64,000 nt of DNA, taken from the NCBI RefSeq assembly GCF_040892545.1, contig NZ_CP156079.1:2453501-2517500 (forward strand). Direction: 5' to 3'. Position numbers and translations under genes: made by a program. The number at the start of each line of letters is the position of its first letter. Position 1 is the first letter of the stretch. Shown here piece after piece: positions 33,851 to 44,865 of this stretch. This DNA is from Paracidovorax avenae (GTDB lineage: Bacteria > Pseudomonadota > Gammaproteobacteria > Burkholderiales > Burkholderiaceae_C). The notes under the pieces were generated by a model. That model did not search any database. It was not told the DNA's origin and saw only the letters and a program-made list of their open reading frames with translations.

Positions 33851-34672
33851 TCACGGGTGCCAGGTCGCACGCAGCGCGGTGGCCGGCATGCCGCCGAGTG
33901 CCGCGCCCAGCTGCCGTGCCGCCGCCACGGTGTGGGGCGCATGGGCGCGCAGCACGGCCGTGGTCAGCCGCTCCACGGGGCCCGAGGTGCTGACGGCGCC
34001 CAGCACCGCGCCTTGCGCGCCGCGTACGGCAGCCGCCACGCTGGCCGCGCCGGTACTGCGTTCGGCCCGGGCGTGGTGGTAGCCGCGGCGGCGGATGCGC
34101 TCGTACAGGTCGCCGGGCTGACCGAGCGCCGCCAGGATGACGTGGCCGGGCGCGCCCAGCTCCAGGGGCAGCAGTTCGCCGGAGCGCGGATGGTCGGGCC
34201 GCGCGTTGGGCCCGTCGAAGCGCATGAGGCAACTGCGCAGATTGCCCTCATGCACGTAGAACGACGCACTTTCCCCGGTGAGCATGGACAGCTTCTGCAG
34301 GATGGGTTCGATGGCCGATTCCGCATCGAACTGCGCCTGGTAGCGCGAGCCGATCCAGCCGGCCGACGGCCCCAGCCGCCAGGCCCCGTCCTCGCGCTGC
34401 ACCAGGAAGCGCGAGAGCGCGAGCGTGCGCGCCAGCCGCAGCGCCGTGGGTTTGTGCATGCCCGTGCGCCGGGCCAGCTCGGCGAGCGGCAGGAACTGTT
34501 CGTCACCATGGAACGCCGTGAGCAGGCCCATCGCGCGATGCACGGCCTGCACATGGTCGCGGGAAAGCTCCGGCGGCGCGCCGCCGTCCGGCTGCAGCAG
34601 GGAGCGCACCGGCGTGCTGGCGGGCGCCGAAGCCGTGCGGGAGGGCGGCCGTTTCGCCGCGTGCCTGGACAT
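33851..34672 (-). CDS. IclR family transcriptional regulator (island, right copy)
   Basis: 273 residues. Winged helix LAELARRTGMHKPTALRLAR, effector domain with GESASFYVHEGNLRSCLMRFDG, C terminus ATWHP. It is closely related to the IclR proteins at 15722 and 28536. Operator copies lie on both sides of its gene: one between it and the oxidase gene, and one upstream in the divergent promoter shared with the lactonase gene at 34809. Autoregulation plus control of both neighbours is the simplest reading. Confidence 0.9.
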   Translation of the reverse strand: MSRHAAKRPPSRTASAPASTPVRSLLQPDGGAPPELSRDHVQAVHRAMGLLTAFHGDEQFLPLAELARRTGMHKPTALRLARTLALSRFLVQREDGAWRLGPSAGWIGSRYQAQFDAESAIEPILQKLSMLTGESASFYVHEGNLRSCLMRFDGPNARPDHPRSGELLPLELGAPGHVILAALGQPGDLYERIRRRGYHHARAERSTGAASVAAAVRGAQGAVLGAVSTSGPVERLTTAVLRAHAPHTVAAARQLGAALGGMPATALRATWHP

Positions 34673-34723
34673 GCCGCGATGGTAGCGCCGGCCGGCGTGC
34701 CGCCGCGTTCCATGGCCGCAAGC

Positions 34724-34740
34724 GTTACGCAGTGCGTAAT
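34724..34740. promoter_or_regulatory. Candidate IclR operator, copy 3
   Basis: GTTACG-CAGTG-CGTAAT, one mismatch from the other two copies, in the 136-bp divergent promoter between the IclR gene (52 bp away) and the lactonase gene (69 bp away). Confidence 0.6.
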
Positions 34741-34808
34741 GGATTGGCGGGCGGGCGAGGCTTCGCCATCATCACCGGTCCTGCCGACGGCCCGCCCACA
34801 GAAATGCC

Positions 34809-36035
34809 ATGAACCCACCTGATCGCCCGGCCGGCCCCCTTGCCGAACCGGGGGCTGGACCGGCGCTCCCCACGGAGTCTTTTTTCGCGGCGGTCGGCGA
34901 TCGCCTGGTCCGCCATGCGCTGGATGCGCAGGGCGGCATGCGCGAGATCGACCGGCTGGCCATGCCCTGCGGCGTGCAGTTCGCCTGCCTCGACCGCGAG
35001 CGCGGTCTGCTCTACGTCGCTTGCAGCAATGGCGGCGTCGGCCGCCCGGGAGACCGTCACCGGCTGGCCCGGGTGGCCGTGGACGGCCCCATGCGCCTGC
35101 TGGAAGCGCCCGCAGCGCTGCCGTACCGGCCCATCCATGCCGCGCTCGATCCGGCCGGGCGCCGCCTGCTCATCGCCTACAACCTGCCGGCGGCATTGAC
35201 CGTGCATCCGCTGGACGAAGCGGGCAGGGTGGGAGAGTGCCTCGGCCCGTTCGAAGGCGAGGAACTCGTGGGCTGGTTCCCGCACCAGGTCCTTCCCATG
35301 CCCGGCAGCGACGAGGTGCTGCTGACCTGTCGCGGCGACGACGCCACGGCGGTGCGCGCGGAAAATCCCGGGTCGCTCAGGCGCCTGCGCATCGGGCCGC
35401 AGGGCGGTGCGCGGCCCATGCAGACAGTCGCGCCCTCGGGGGGCTTCGGCTTCGGCCCGCGCAACTGTGCTTTCCACCCAGCCGCGCCCTGGCTGTACGC
35501 AGTGCTGGAGCGGCAGAACGCGCTGGCGGTGTTTTTCATCCGTGGCGGGCGCATCGCCGCGCAGCCTGCCCACACGGTGGGCATGCTGCAGCGACCGGAT
35601 CGCATCCACCGCCCTCAACTGGCCGGGGCGCTGGCGCTGCATCCGGGCGGCGGATTCGCGTACGCCGTGAACCGCTCGCATGCCGTGGTGCAGGAGGGCG
35701 CGCACACCGTCTGGGCCGGAGGCGAGAACAGCATCGTCGTCTTCCGCCTGGACACGCGCACGGGCGAGGCGGCGCCGGTACAGTGCCAGCCCCTGCAGGG
35801 CCTGCACGCACGCTGCATCGCCCTCGCGCACGGCGGCCGGCTGCTCGTGGCGGCCATCCGGCAGGCCAGCGCGCAGCGCACCCCGGAGGGCATCCGGCAC
35901 TGTCCCGCCGGCTTCAGTACCTTTCGCATCGGGCAGGACGGCTGCCTGCAGCCTCTGGGGCACCACGCCGTGGAGGTCGGGGCCGAGCAGATTTTCTGGG
36001 CCGGCTGCAGCGAAGGACTGCCGTGCAGCGTCTGA
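34809..36035 (+). CDS. Lactonase family protein (seven-bladed propeller, PF10282-like)
   Basis: 408 residues with repeated propeller blades typical of 6-phosphogluconolactonase/YbhE-like proteins: FACLDRERGLLYVACS, HAALDPAGRRLLIAYN, NCAFHPAAPWLYAVLER and a C-terminal GLHARCIALAHGGRLLVAA. No signal peptide is seen. It should act on a lactone, consistent with the other lactone-directed enzymes in the island, though several family members are carboxy-muconate-cyclising enzymes instead. Divergent from the right IclR gene, with an operator copy in between. Confidence 0.8.
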   Translation: MNPPDRPAGPLAEPGAGPALPTESFFAAVGDRLVRHALDAQGGMREIDRLAMPCGVQFACLDRERGLLYVACSNGGVGRPGDRHRLARVAVDGPMRLLEAPAALPYRPIHAALDPAGRRLLIAYNLPAALTVHPLDEAGRVGECLGPFEGEELVGWFPHQVLPMPGSDEVLLTCRGDDATAVRAENPGSLRRLRIGPQGGARPMQTVAPSGGFGFGPRNCAFHPAAPWLYAVLERQNALAVFFIRGGRIAAQPAHTVGMLQRPDRIHRPQLAGALALHPGGGFAYAVNRSHAVVQEGAHTVWAGGENSIVVFRLDTRTGEAAPVQCQPLQGLHARCIALAHGGRLLVAAIRQASAQRTPEGIRHCPAGFSTFRIGQDGCLQPLGHHAVEVGAEQIFWAGCSEGLPCSV

Positions 36036-36102
36036 TCCCGAGCCACCTGGGCCATTGCCGTTCCGTCGAAGTTGTTTGTTAAAAGCTATGAAAGAAATTT
36101 GA

Positions 36103-38406
<2,304 letters not shown>

Positions 38407-38436
38407 TCGACCGGCGCGGCCGCGCCGCCTGCCGCG

Positions 38437-38470
38437 AAGCCCGCTGCCTGGAGAGGCCGCGGGCTTTTTT
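38437..38470 (+). terminator. Rho-independent terminator of katG
   Basis: AAGCCCGC and GCGGGCTT form an 8-bp stem around a 14-base loop, followed directly by a run of T. It lies 31 bp after the katG stop. Confidence 0.85.
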
Positions 38471-38592
38471 CTTGCCGGCCCCCGCGCCGGCGCTGCCTCC
38501 CCTACTGCCACTCCCATGGATCACCGGGTTCTGGCGGCATACTCCCGGCCGGTGCCCATGGCACCCGTTTTTTTCATGCAACGGAATCGAAA

Positions 38593-40065
38593 ATGGACAA
38601 CAAGAAAGTGGGAGTGGCAGCCGCCGTGGTGGCTGCGGTCGCAGCGGCCTACGGTGGCGCGACCTGGTACATGGGCCAGCGCGCCCAGGCGGGCTACCAG
38701 GATGCCGTGGCCGAGTTGCGCAATGCGCTCGGCGACGATGCGGTGGTCTCCACCGATTACGACAGGGGCTTCTTCGCATCGAAGGCACGCACGGTGCTGC
38801 AATGGGCGCCGGCGCCCGCGCAAGAGGGCCGTCCCGTTTCCCCGCCGCTGCGGCTGGTGGTGGACACCCTGGTACGGCACGGCCCGCTGGCCGGCGCACG
38901 GGTCGCAGGGGCGGTGGCGGACTACCTGTTCGCGCTGGAAGGGCTGGACGACGAGGCCCTTGCCCACCTGGGAAAGGCGTCCGCCCCCGTGCTGACGAGC
39001 GTGCACCATCTCACGGGCAGCCACGATGTCCATCTGCGGCTGCCGGCCGGCGAGGCGGAGGGCAGCGACGGCGTGACCCTGCGGTGGCAGGAGATGGTCT
39101 CCGACTTCGCCATTGGCCGTGACGGCCGCCGGCTGCAAGGTAGCTTTCGCTGGCCGGAGTTCAACATGACGGGCCTACCGGACTCCGCCGCGCAGGCGGC
39201 CGCCGAGGATGAGGACGAAAACGACGCCGACGAGACGGCGTCCGCCGAGCCGGTGGACCGCACGTCGATCACCGTGGAGGGCATGGAGGGCACCTTCGAC
39301 TACGTCCCGATCAACGGACTCTGGGGCATCGGCCCCGGCAAGGGCGACATGCGTTTCGCGCGGGTGGCGGCGAGCGTCCAGCCCGCGGAAGGCCGCGACC
39401 CCCGCCCTCTGCTGGACGTCAAAAATGCCACGGGGATCTATCTCATCGACGCGACCGACAGCACGCTCAGCATGACGACGACGATGAGTGCGGCGGGACG
39501 CATCGGCGCGCTCGACTTCGAGTCGATCGGCCTGGAAGAGAAAATCCAGCGCATCGACATCGAAGCCATCCGCAGCTTCCAGCGCATGCTGCTCGACGGA
39601 TACCGCGCGGGCGGTCTTGCGCAGGCGATGGCCTCGATGGAAGAGCGAGGTGCGGCCGTGCTCACCGAGAATGCGCCTCGTCTGGTCGCTGCCTTGCCGG
39701 CCTACTCGATGAAGATGAAGGCCACCTACCAGGGGCGCACCGGCCAGCTGGAATACGGCGGCGAAGTGCAGCGCGCGCCTTCCGAAGCGGAGGTGGCGCA
39801 GGCGGGCTGGACGTCGGCCCTGATGAGAGCCTCGGTGCTGCAGGCCAGTGCGCGGGTTCCAAAGGCCTGGGCCCTGCCGCTGATGCAGTCCACGGGCCGG
39901 CCCGGCGCCCGGGCGCAGGACGTGGATGCCATGGTGGCGATGGCCCAGTCCTCGGGCTACCTGCTCCAGGAAGGCGAGTTCCTGACCAGCACGATCCAGC
40001 TGCAGCCGGGCCAGCTGACACTCAATGGCAAGACCCTGCCGCTGCCCTCCGGCCCGGCGCGCTGA
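38593..40065 (+). CDS. DUF945 family protein (YdgA-like)
   Basis: 490 residues. It begins with one membrane helix (about 6-25) and continues with the large periplasmic-facing region of DUF945, including the early DYDRGFFASKARTVLQW motif and repeated strand-rich segments. An acidic linker (AEDEDENDADE) sits near 205. E. coli YdgA and YihF are the named relatives; their function is not established. The gene stands alone between two terminators. Confidence 0.82.
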   Translation: MDNKKVGVAAAVVAAVAAAYGGATWYMGQRAQAGYQDAVAELRNALGDDAVVSTDYDRGFFASKARTVLQWAPAPAQEGRPVSPPLRLVVDTLVRHGPLAGARVAGAVADYLFALEGLDDEALAHLGKASAPVLTSVHHLTGSHDVHLRLPAGEAEGSDGVTLRWQEMVSDFAIGRDGRRLQGSFRWPEFNMTGLPDSAAQAAAEDEDENDADETASAEPVDRTSITVEGMEGTFDYVPINGLWGIGPGKGDMRFARVAASVQPAEGRDPRPLLDVKNATGIYLIDATDSTLSMTTTMSAAGRIGALDFESIGLEEKIQRIDIEAIRSFQRMLLDGYRAGGLAQAMASMEERGAAVLTENAPRLVAALPAYSMKMKATYQGRTGQLEYGGEVQRAPSEAEVAQAGWTSALMRASVLQASARVPKAWALPLMQSTGRPGARAQDVDAMVAMAQSSGYLLQEGEFLTSTIQLQPGQLTLNGKTLPLPSGPAR

Positions 40066-40090
40066 ACACCGCCGGGCAGCCCGCCCTGAA

Positions 40091-40119
40091 GCCCGCCGCG
40101 GTACGCGGCGGGCTTGTCC
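40091..40119 (+). terminator. Terminator-like hairpin after the DUF945 gene
   Basis: GCCCGCCGCG and its complement form a perfect 10-bp stem with a three-base loop, 26 bp after the stop codon. The trailing tract (TTGTCCTT) is only moderately T-rich, so termination may be partly Rho-independent. Confidence 0.6.
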
Positions 40120-40214
40120 TTCGGCATCGGCAGGCCATGGCCGCCCCCGGATGGCGAATCAGGGATTACCGCAATAGACTTCGCCATTGCATTGCATCAT
40201 TGGAGAGCCATTTC

Positions 40215-41495
40215 ATGCATTCCGACATCGTGATCGTGGGCGGCGGGGCCGGCGGGCTGGAACTGGCGGCGCGCCTCGGGCGCAGCCTCGGTGCGAAGCA
40301 GGGCCGCGAACGCGTGCTGCTGGTGGACCGTTCGCCTTTCCACATCTGGAAGCCCACCCTGCACGAGGTGGCCGCCGGCACGCTGGACGCCCACCAGGAA
40401 GGACTGTCCTACCCCGTGCTGGCACGGCGCAACCATTTCGGCTTCGCCATCGGCGACCTGGTGGGCCTGGACGCGGCGCGCAAGACCATCGAGCTGGGCG
40501 AGATCCGCAACGCCGAGGGCGAACTGCTGGTCCCGCGCCGCACGGTGAGCTACACCCGCCTGGTGCTGGCCATCGGCAGCGGCTCCAACGCCTTCGGCAC
40601 GCCCGGCATCGAGCATGCCTACCTGCTGGAGAACGTGCGCGATGCGCAGCGCTTCCACACGGACTGGCTGGGCGCCTGCGCGCGGGCCTCGTTCTCCGAA
40701 AGCCGGGCGCTGTCGATCGCCATCGTGGGCGCGGGCGCGACGGGCGTGGAGCTGTCCGCAGAATTGCTCGAGGCCTATGCCGAACTGCTCGAAAGCCTGG
40801 GCAGCAGCCAGCGCTTTCGCCTGGACATCACCCTGGTCGAAGGCGGCAACCGCATCCTGGGCGGCCTGCCCGAAAAAATCTCCGCGCAGGCCGAAGTGGC
40901 GCTGCGCCGCAAGCAGGTGCAGGTGCTCACCGGCACGCGCGTCACCGAGATCCGCCGCGGCGCCCTGGTCACCCCCGCCGGGGAGATCCCGGCCGACATG
41001 GTGGTCTGGGCCGCCGGCATCAAGGCGGCGGACGGCAATGCGCGCCTGGGCCTGGAAGTGAACCGCCTCAACCAGTTCATCGTGGACGACCGCCTGCGCA
41101 CCTCGGCGCCCGACGTGCTGGCCTTCGGCGATTGCGCCGCCTGCCCGTGGGTCGATGGCAAGACCGTGCCCGCCCGCGCGCAGGCCGCGCACCAGCAGGC
41201 GGACTACCTCGCGAAGGTGCTCGGTGCGCTGATGCGCGAGCGGGAGGTGACGGAACCCTTCGTCTACAAGGACTTCGGCTCGCTCGTCTCGCTCGGCGAC
41301 AACAAGGGCGTCGGCAACCTCATGGGCGGCCTGGGCGGGCGCAACTTCTTCGTCGAAGGCCTGATCGCCAAGTGGATGTACATCTCCCTGCACCTGAACC
41401 ACCACCGCGCCATCCTGGGCACCGGCAAGACGGTGGTGCTGGCCCTGGCTCGGCTGCTGCAGCAGCGCGTGTCCGGCCGGCTCAAGCTCCATTGA
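40215..41495 (+). CDS. NAD(P)/FAD-dependent oxidoreductase, NDH-2-like
   Basis: 426 residues. FAD motif IVIVGGGAGGLELAARLG is at 5-22 and the NAD(P) motif IVGAGATGVELSAE near 170-185; VFAFGDCAACP-like sequence (LAFGDCAACPWVDG) is the second FAD contact. The C-terminal amphipathic region (KWMYISLHLNHHRAIL) fits a type II NADH:quinone dehydrogenase that passes electrons to quinone without proton pumping. ATG 40215 was preferred over 40137 because the family starts right at the FAD strand. Confidence 0.9.
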   Translation: MHSDIVIVGGGAGGLELAARLGRSLGAKQGRERVLLVDRSPFHIWKPTLHEVAAGTLDAHQEGLSYPVLARRNHFGFAIGDLVGLDAARKTIELGEIRNAEGELLVPRRTVSYTRLVLAIGSGSNAFGTPGIEHAYLLENVRDAQRFHTDWLGACARASFSESRALSIAIVGAGATGVELSAELLEAYAELLESLGSSQRFRLDITLVEGGNRILGGLPEKISAQAEVALRRKQVQVLTGTRVTEIRRGALVTPAGEIPADMVVWAAGIKAADGNARLGLEVNRLNQFIVDDRLRTSAPDVLAFGDCAACPWVDGKTVPARAQAAHQQADYLAKVLGALMREREVTEPFVYKDFGSLVSLGDNKGVGNLMGGLGGRNFFVEGLIAKWMYISLHLNHHRAILGTGKTVVLALARLLQQRVSGRLKLH

Positions 41496-41531
41496 CGCGG
41501 CCCGGGCCCGATCCGGGCCCGCGGCCTGCGG

Positions 41532-42431
41532 TCACTTCGACGTGTAGGTGATTTTCGTCATCTCGGTCGTCGAGGGGACCCCGTTCGACGAAGAGCTGGC
41601 GATCTTGATCGTGCGCCCGCGATAGGGACCGTCCGACACCGTCCACAACTGGAAGTTGGCCTGCACCGTACCGGCATTCGGCGAGACGATGACCTGGTCC
41701 GTGTTGAACTTGCAGACGTTGAACGTGCCCATCGCCGTCTGCACCGTCTGCATGCCGGTATAGGTGAAGCGTTCCTGCACCGTGTCCTTGGCCGTCACCG
41801 TGCCGTTGTCCGCCTTGGCGACCACCGTGGTCTGGATGGTGTAGTTGCGCTCCACCGTCTGCCCGGGCTGCATGTCCAGGGGCGTGGAGACGGGCGGGTC
41901 GTACACCTGCGTCAGGACCTGCGTGGACGTGTCCGACACCACCCCGTAGGCCAGTTCGTTGCCGTTCACCAGATCGCGGAATTCCCGGTTGTCGCCCACG
42001 GCGGCGTCGGAGCGCGGTATGAACATCACCGGGCGCGCACCGGCGAAGTCCTGCCGGGCACCCGTGGTGGTCGTGCGCGTGAACGCGATGTCGGCCTGGC
42101 CTTGCATTTTGGTGATGCCTTCCTCCACGAGCACGGTGCCTTCGTTGTAGTCCGCCACGTTGTAGCAGGCGGCAGAGCTGCCGGCAGACGGCGCGGGTGC
42201 CGGAGCAGGTGAGGGCGACGGAGATGGCGACGGCGAAGGGGACGGAGAAGGCGACGGCGACGGAGACGGAGAGGGGGAAGGGGAGGGAGAAGGCGACGGC
42301 GAGCTTCCAGGCGCCGGGGTCAGCTCGCCACCACCGCCACCGCCGCCGCAGGCGGTGAGGGATGCCGCGGCGAATGCGGCGAACGCTGCGAAGGCCGCGG
42401 CCTTCCGGAGGGATGCAACAGAATGGGTCAT
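41532..42431 (-). CDS. Putative lipoprotein with Ser-Pro repeat linker
   Basis: 299 residues. The signal ends in a lipobox (SLTAC, Cys near 28), followed by a Gly run, a tract of about 15 Ser-Pro pairs and a Pro-Ala tail, then a beta-rich domain with three more cysteines. I do not recognise this domain. The linker should hold it away from the outer membrane. ATG 42429-42431 starts the signal peptide; a longer frame to 42503 does not. Gene stands alone between the NDH-2-like gene (convergent) and the PAS-LuxR gene (same strand). Confidence 0.75.
   Translation of the reverse strand: MTHSVASLRKAAAFAAFAAFAAASLTACGGGGGGGELTPAPGSSPSPSPSPSPSPSPSPSPSPSPSPSPSPSPSPAPAPAPSAGSSAACYNVADYNEGTVLVEEGITKMQGQADIAFTRTTTTGARQDFAGARPVMFIPRSDAAVGDNREFRDLVNGNELAYGVVSDTSTQVLTQVYDPPVSTPLDMQPGQTVERNYTIQTTVVAKADNGTVTAKDTVQERFTYTGMQTVQTAMGTFNVCKFNTDQVIVSPNAGTVQANFQLWTVSDGPYRGRTIKIASSSSNGVPSTTEMTKITYTSK
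42213..42303. repeat. Degenerate hexanucleotide tandem repeat encoding Ser-Pro
   Basis: About 15 tandem six-base units of the form GGNGAN on the plus strand, inside the lipoprotein gene. Unit changes keep the frame, so the linker can lengthen or shorten by two residues per step without killing the protein. The units vary at two positions, which argues against frequent recent slippage. Confidence 0.85.
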
Positions 42432-42548
42432 GGCGGTGGGAGGGCCGTGGTTGAGGAAGGCGCGAAAGTTATCTGCCCGCACGGCAGTTCCGAACCCCCC
42501 CACAGGGGAGGAGATGCAACCAAGTGTTGTCCAGCCCGGTCCCCGCCC

Positions 42549-43094
42549 TCAGCCGGCCATCAATTTCTGCACCAGATCGGCGGCGGTCGAGGCGCCGTAC
42601 TTGCGCATCAGGCGCGCCCGGTAGATCTCCACCGTGCGGTGGCTGATGTCCAGCGCCCGGCCGATCTCCTTGGAGGTCATCCCGTCCAGCAGCCGCGCGG
42701 CCACCTCGCGTTCGCGGCCCGTGAGTTCGGCCTTCACCGGGCGCTGCGAACTCAGGTCCTCGAAGCTCCAGATGCCCGATTCGTGCGGGTCCTCGCGGTT
42801 GAGCGCCCGGCCCGACACATGGCACCAGAACACCTCTCCGCTGGTCCGGCGCATGATGCGGTTGTCCGCGTAGTGGCCCTTCGCATTCAGGATGGGCTCC
42901 ATGCGCCGGCCCAGGCGCTCGTACTCGTCGGCACTGGGGTAGAGAATGCGGAACGACTGGCCGATCAACACCTCGCGCGAGGCGCCGAACATCTCGCACA
43001 CCTGCCGGTTGCAGTCCACCATGGTGCGGTTGCGCGAGATGACCAGGCCCACCGGGGCCATGTCGAACGCGAGGCGGTAATCGGCGACATCCAT
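42549..43094 (-). CDS. PAS domain LuxR-type transcriptional regulator
   Basis: 181 residues: a PAS sensor domain (about 5-115, APVGLVISRNRTMVDCNRQ) and a LuxR helix-turn-helix (LTGREREVAARLLDGMTSKE and HRTVEIYRARLMRKY). There is no receiver domain, so it senses a ligand directly and binds DNA. It is divergent from the CoA-transferase operon with 79 bp between start codons; two overlapping palindromes in that gap are likely its binding sites. Control of acetoacetate or 3-oxoacid use is the natural guess. Confidence 0.9.
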   Translation of the reverse strand: MDVADYRLAFDMAPVGLVISRNRTMVDCNRQVCEMFGASREVLIGQSFRILYPSADEYERLGRRMEPILNAKGHYADNRIMRRTSGEVFWCHVSGRALNREDPHESGIWSFEDLSSQRPVKAELTGREREVAARLLDGMTSKEIGRALDISHRTVEIYRARLMRKYGASTAADLVQKLMAG

Positions 43095-43112
43095 GGAAGT
43101 ATTTAGGGAAAA

Positions 43113-43138
43113 CTACGTAACGATATACGTAGTATCGT
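43113..43138. promoter_or_regulatory. Overlapping palindromes in the PAS-LuxR/CoA-transferase promoter
   Basis: CTACGTA-N6-TACGTAG at 43113-43132 and ACGATA-N7-TATCGT at 43120-43138 overlap in the 79-bp divergent gap. Both are perfect. They are 36 and more bases before the CoA-transferase start and just upstream of the regulator start, a good place for dual control. Confidence 0.55.
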
Positions 43139-43173
43139 AGCGGCCATCCACCTTGTTGTTGAGGAGTTTCCAA

Positions 43174-43989
43174 GTGAACAAGCTTTTCCCCTCCGCGGCC
43201 GAGGCGCTCAAGGGCGCCGTGGCCGACGGCCAGTTGCTGGCCGTCGGCGGTTTCGGGCTCTGCGGCATCCCCGAGGCGCTGATCGACGCCCTGCGCGACA
43301 GCGGCGTGAAGGGTCTCACCGTGATCTCCAACAATGCCGGCGTGGACGGCTTCGGCCTCGGCAAGCTGCTGGAGACGCGGCAGATCAAGAAGATGATCTC
43401 CTCCTACGTGGGCGAGAACAAGGAGTTCGAGCGCCAGTACCTCGCGGGCGAACTGGAGCTGGAATTCACGCCCCAGGGCACGCTGGCCGAGAAGCTGCGC
43501 GCCGGCGGCGCGGGCATCCCGGCCTTCTTCACCAGGACCGGCGTGGGCACCATCGTGGCCGAGGGCAAGGAACTGCGTGAATTCGATGGCGAAACCTACG
43601 TGATGGAGCGCTCCCTCGTGCCCGACGTGTCGCTGGTCAAGGCGCACCGGGCCGACAAGTCGGGCAACCTGCAGTTCCGCCTCACGGCGCGCAACTTCAA
43701 TCCCGCAGCGGCCACGGCGGGCAAGCTCTGCATCGTCGAGGTGGAAGAGATCGTCGAAACCGGCGAGATCGCGCCCGACGACGTGCACCTGCCCGGCATC
43801 TACGTGCACCGCATCGTACACAACCCGAATCCTGAAAAGCGCATCGAGAAACGCACCGTGAGCGCCGCCGCGCCTGTCGATCCCGTGGCCGCCAAGGTCG
43901 AGGCCCAGGCCGTGATCGCCCAGGCCGCCGTCGCGGCCGATGTTCCCGTGGTGCCGACCGTGCCCGCCAACAAGAAAGAAGGAGCCTGA
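43174..43989 (+). CDS. 3-oxoacid CoA-transferase subunit A
   Basis: 271 residues. The glycine-rich [16 protein letters not shown] loop near 26 and [15 protein letters not shown] are typical of the alpha subunit of succinyl-CoA:3-ketoacid CoA-transferase. With subunit B it activates acetoacetate or another 3-oxo acid using succinyl-CoA. The start is GTG 43174 with GAGGAG 8 bases upstream. The C terminus has an unusual Ala/Val/Pro-rich tail of about 45 residues after KRIEKRTV, longer than in many relatives. Subunit B starts 1 bp after its stop. Confidence 0.92.
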   Translation: MNKLFPSAAEALKGAVADGQLLAVGGFGLCGIPEALIDALRDSGVKGLTVISNNAGVDGFGLGKLLETRQIKKMISSYVGENKEFERQYLAGELELEFTPQGTLAEKLRAGGAGIPAFFTRTGVGTIVAEGKELREFDGETYVMERSLVPDVSLVKAHRADKSGNLQFRLTARNFNPAAATAGKLCIVEVEEIVETGEIAPDDVHLPGIYVHRIVHNPNPEKRIEKRTVSAAAPVDPVAAKVEAQAVIAQAAVAADVPVVPTVPANKKEGA

Positions 43990-43990
43990 G

Positions 43991-44632
43991 ATGCCCTGGA
44001 CCCAAGACCAGATGGCCGCGCGCGCGGCGCAGGAGCTGGAAGACGGCTTCTACGTGAACCTCGGCATCGGCATTCCCACGCTGGTGGCCAACCACACCGG
44101 CGACAAGGAGGTGTGGCTGCAGTCAGAGAACGGCATGCTGGGCATCGGCCCGTTCCCGACCGAGGACGCGGTGGACGCCGACCTCATCAACGCCGGCAAG
44201 CAGACCGTGACCACCATTCCCGGTTCGTCCATCTTCGGCAGCGACCAGTCGTTCGCCATGATCCGCGGCGGCAAGATCAACCTCTCGATCCTGGGCGCCA
44301 TGCAGGTCAGCGAGAAGGGGGACCTGGCCAACTGGATGATCCCGGGCAAGATGGTCAAGGGCATGGGCGGTGCCATGGACCTCGTGGCCGGGGTCAAGCG
44401 CGTGATCGTGCTCATGGAGCACGTGGCCCGGAAGAAGGACGGGACCGAGGACCTGAAGATCCTGCCGGCCTGCACGCTGCCCCTGACGGGCGTGGGCGTG
44501 GTGGACCGCATCATCACCGACCTGGCCGTCCTGGACGTGACGCCCGAGGGCCTGAAGGTCGTGGAACTGGCGCCGGGCGTGGACTTCGAGGCGCTGCAGG
44601 CCAAGACCGGCGTGAAGCTGCTGCCCGCCTGA
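43991..44632 (+). CDS. 3-oxoacid CoA-transferase subunit B
   Basis: 213 residues. The catalytic glutamate is Glu46 in SENGMLG, which forms the CoA thioester during transfer; [10 protein letters not shown] precedes it. The length is normal for the beta subunit. ATG 43991 lies right after the TGA of subunit A, so expression should be coupled. Confidence 0.93.
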   Translation: MPWTQDQMAARAAQELEDGFYVNLGIGIPTLVANHTGDKEVWLQSENGMLGIGPFPTEDAVDADLINAGKQTVTTIPGSSIFGSDQSFAMIRGGKINLSILGAMQVSEKGDLANWMIPGKMVKGMGGAMDLVAGVKRVIVLMEHVARKKDGTEDLKILPACTLPLTGVGVVDRIITDLAVLDVTPEGLKVVELAPGVDFEALQAKTGVKLLPA

Positions 44633-44638
44633 GCGGCA

Positions 44639-44685
44639 GGGCCCGGGCCGCCCGGGAGGGGGCGGTGGGCCCGGCCTTTTTCGCT
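44639..44685 (+). terminator. Terminator-like hairpin after the CoA-transferase operon
   Basis: GGGCCC at 44639-44644 pairs with GGGCCC at 44667-44672 in a GC-rich, imperfect stem, and CCTTTTT follows. It lies 7 bp after the stop codon. Confidence 0.55.
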
Positions 44686-44865
44686 GTCGTGGGGCCTTCG
44701 CAACGGCCCTCGGTCGGGATCTGTTCCGACAGTCCGCGGAGTGGGAAAATGGTTAAATGTCACTACAAGTAACGACGGGCTGCCATTTTGCCCTGACAAT
44801 GTGATAAACGTGCCGGATCGCGTAGCCCGGCCGCGCACCTGACCCGCTTCATCAAAGGATCCGCC

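Noticed and set aside
15722..36035. Island considered as a mobile genomic island
   Set aside because: No integrase, transposase, tRNA, direct-repeat ends or shift in base composition was seen at its borders.
42213..42303. Tandem repeat considered as a CRISPR array
   Set aside because: Units are six bases with no spacers and lie inside a coding frame.
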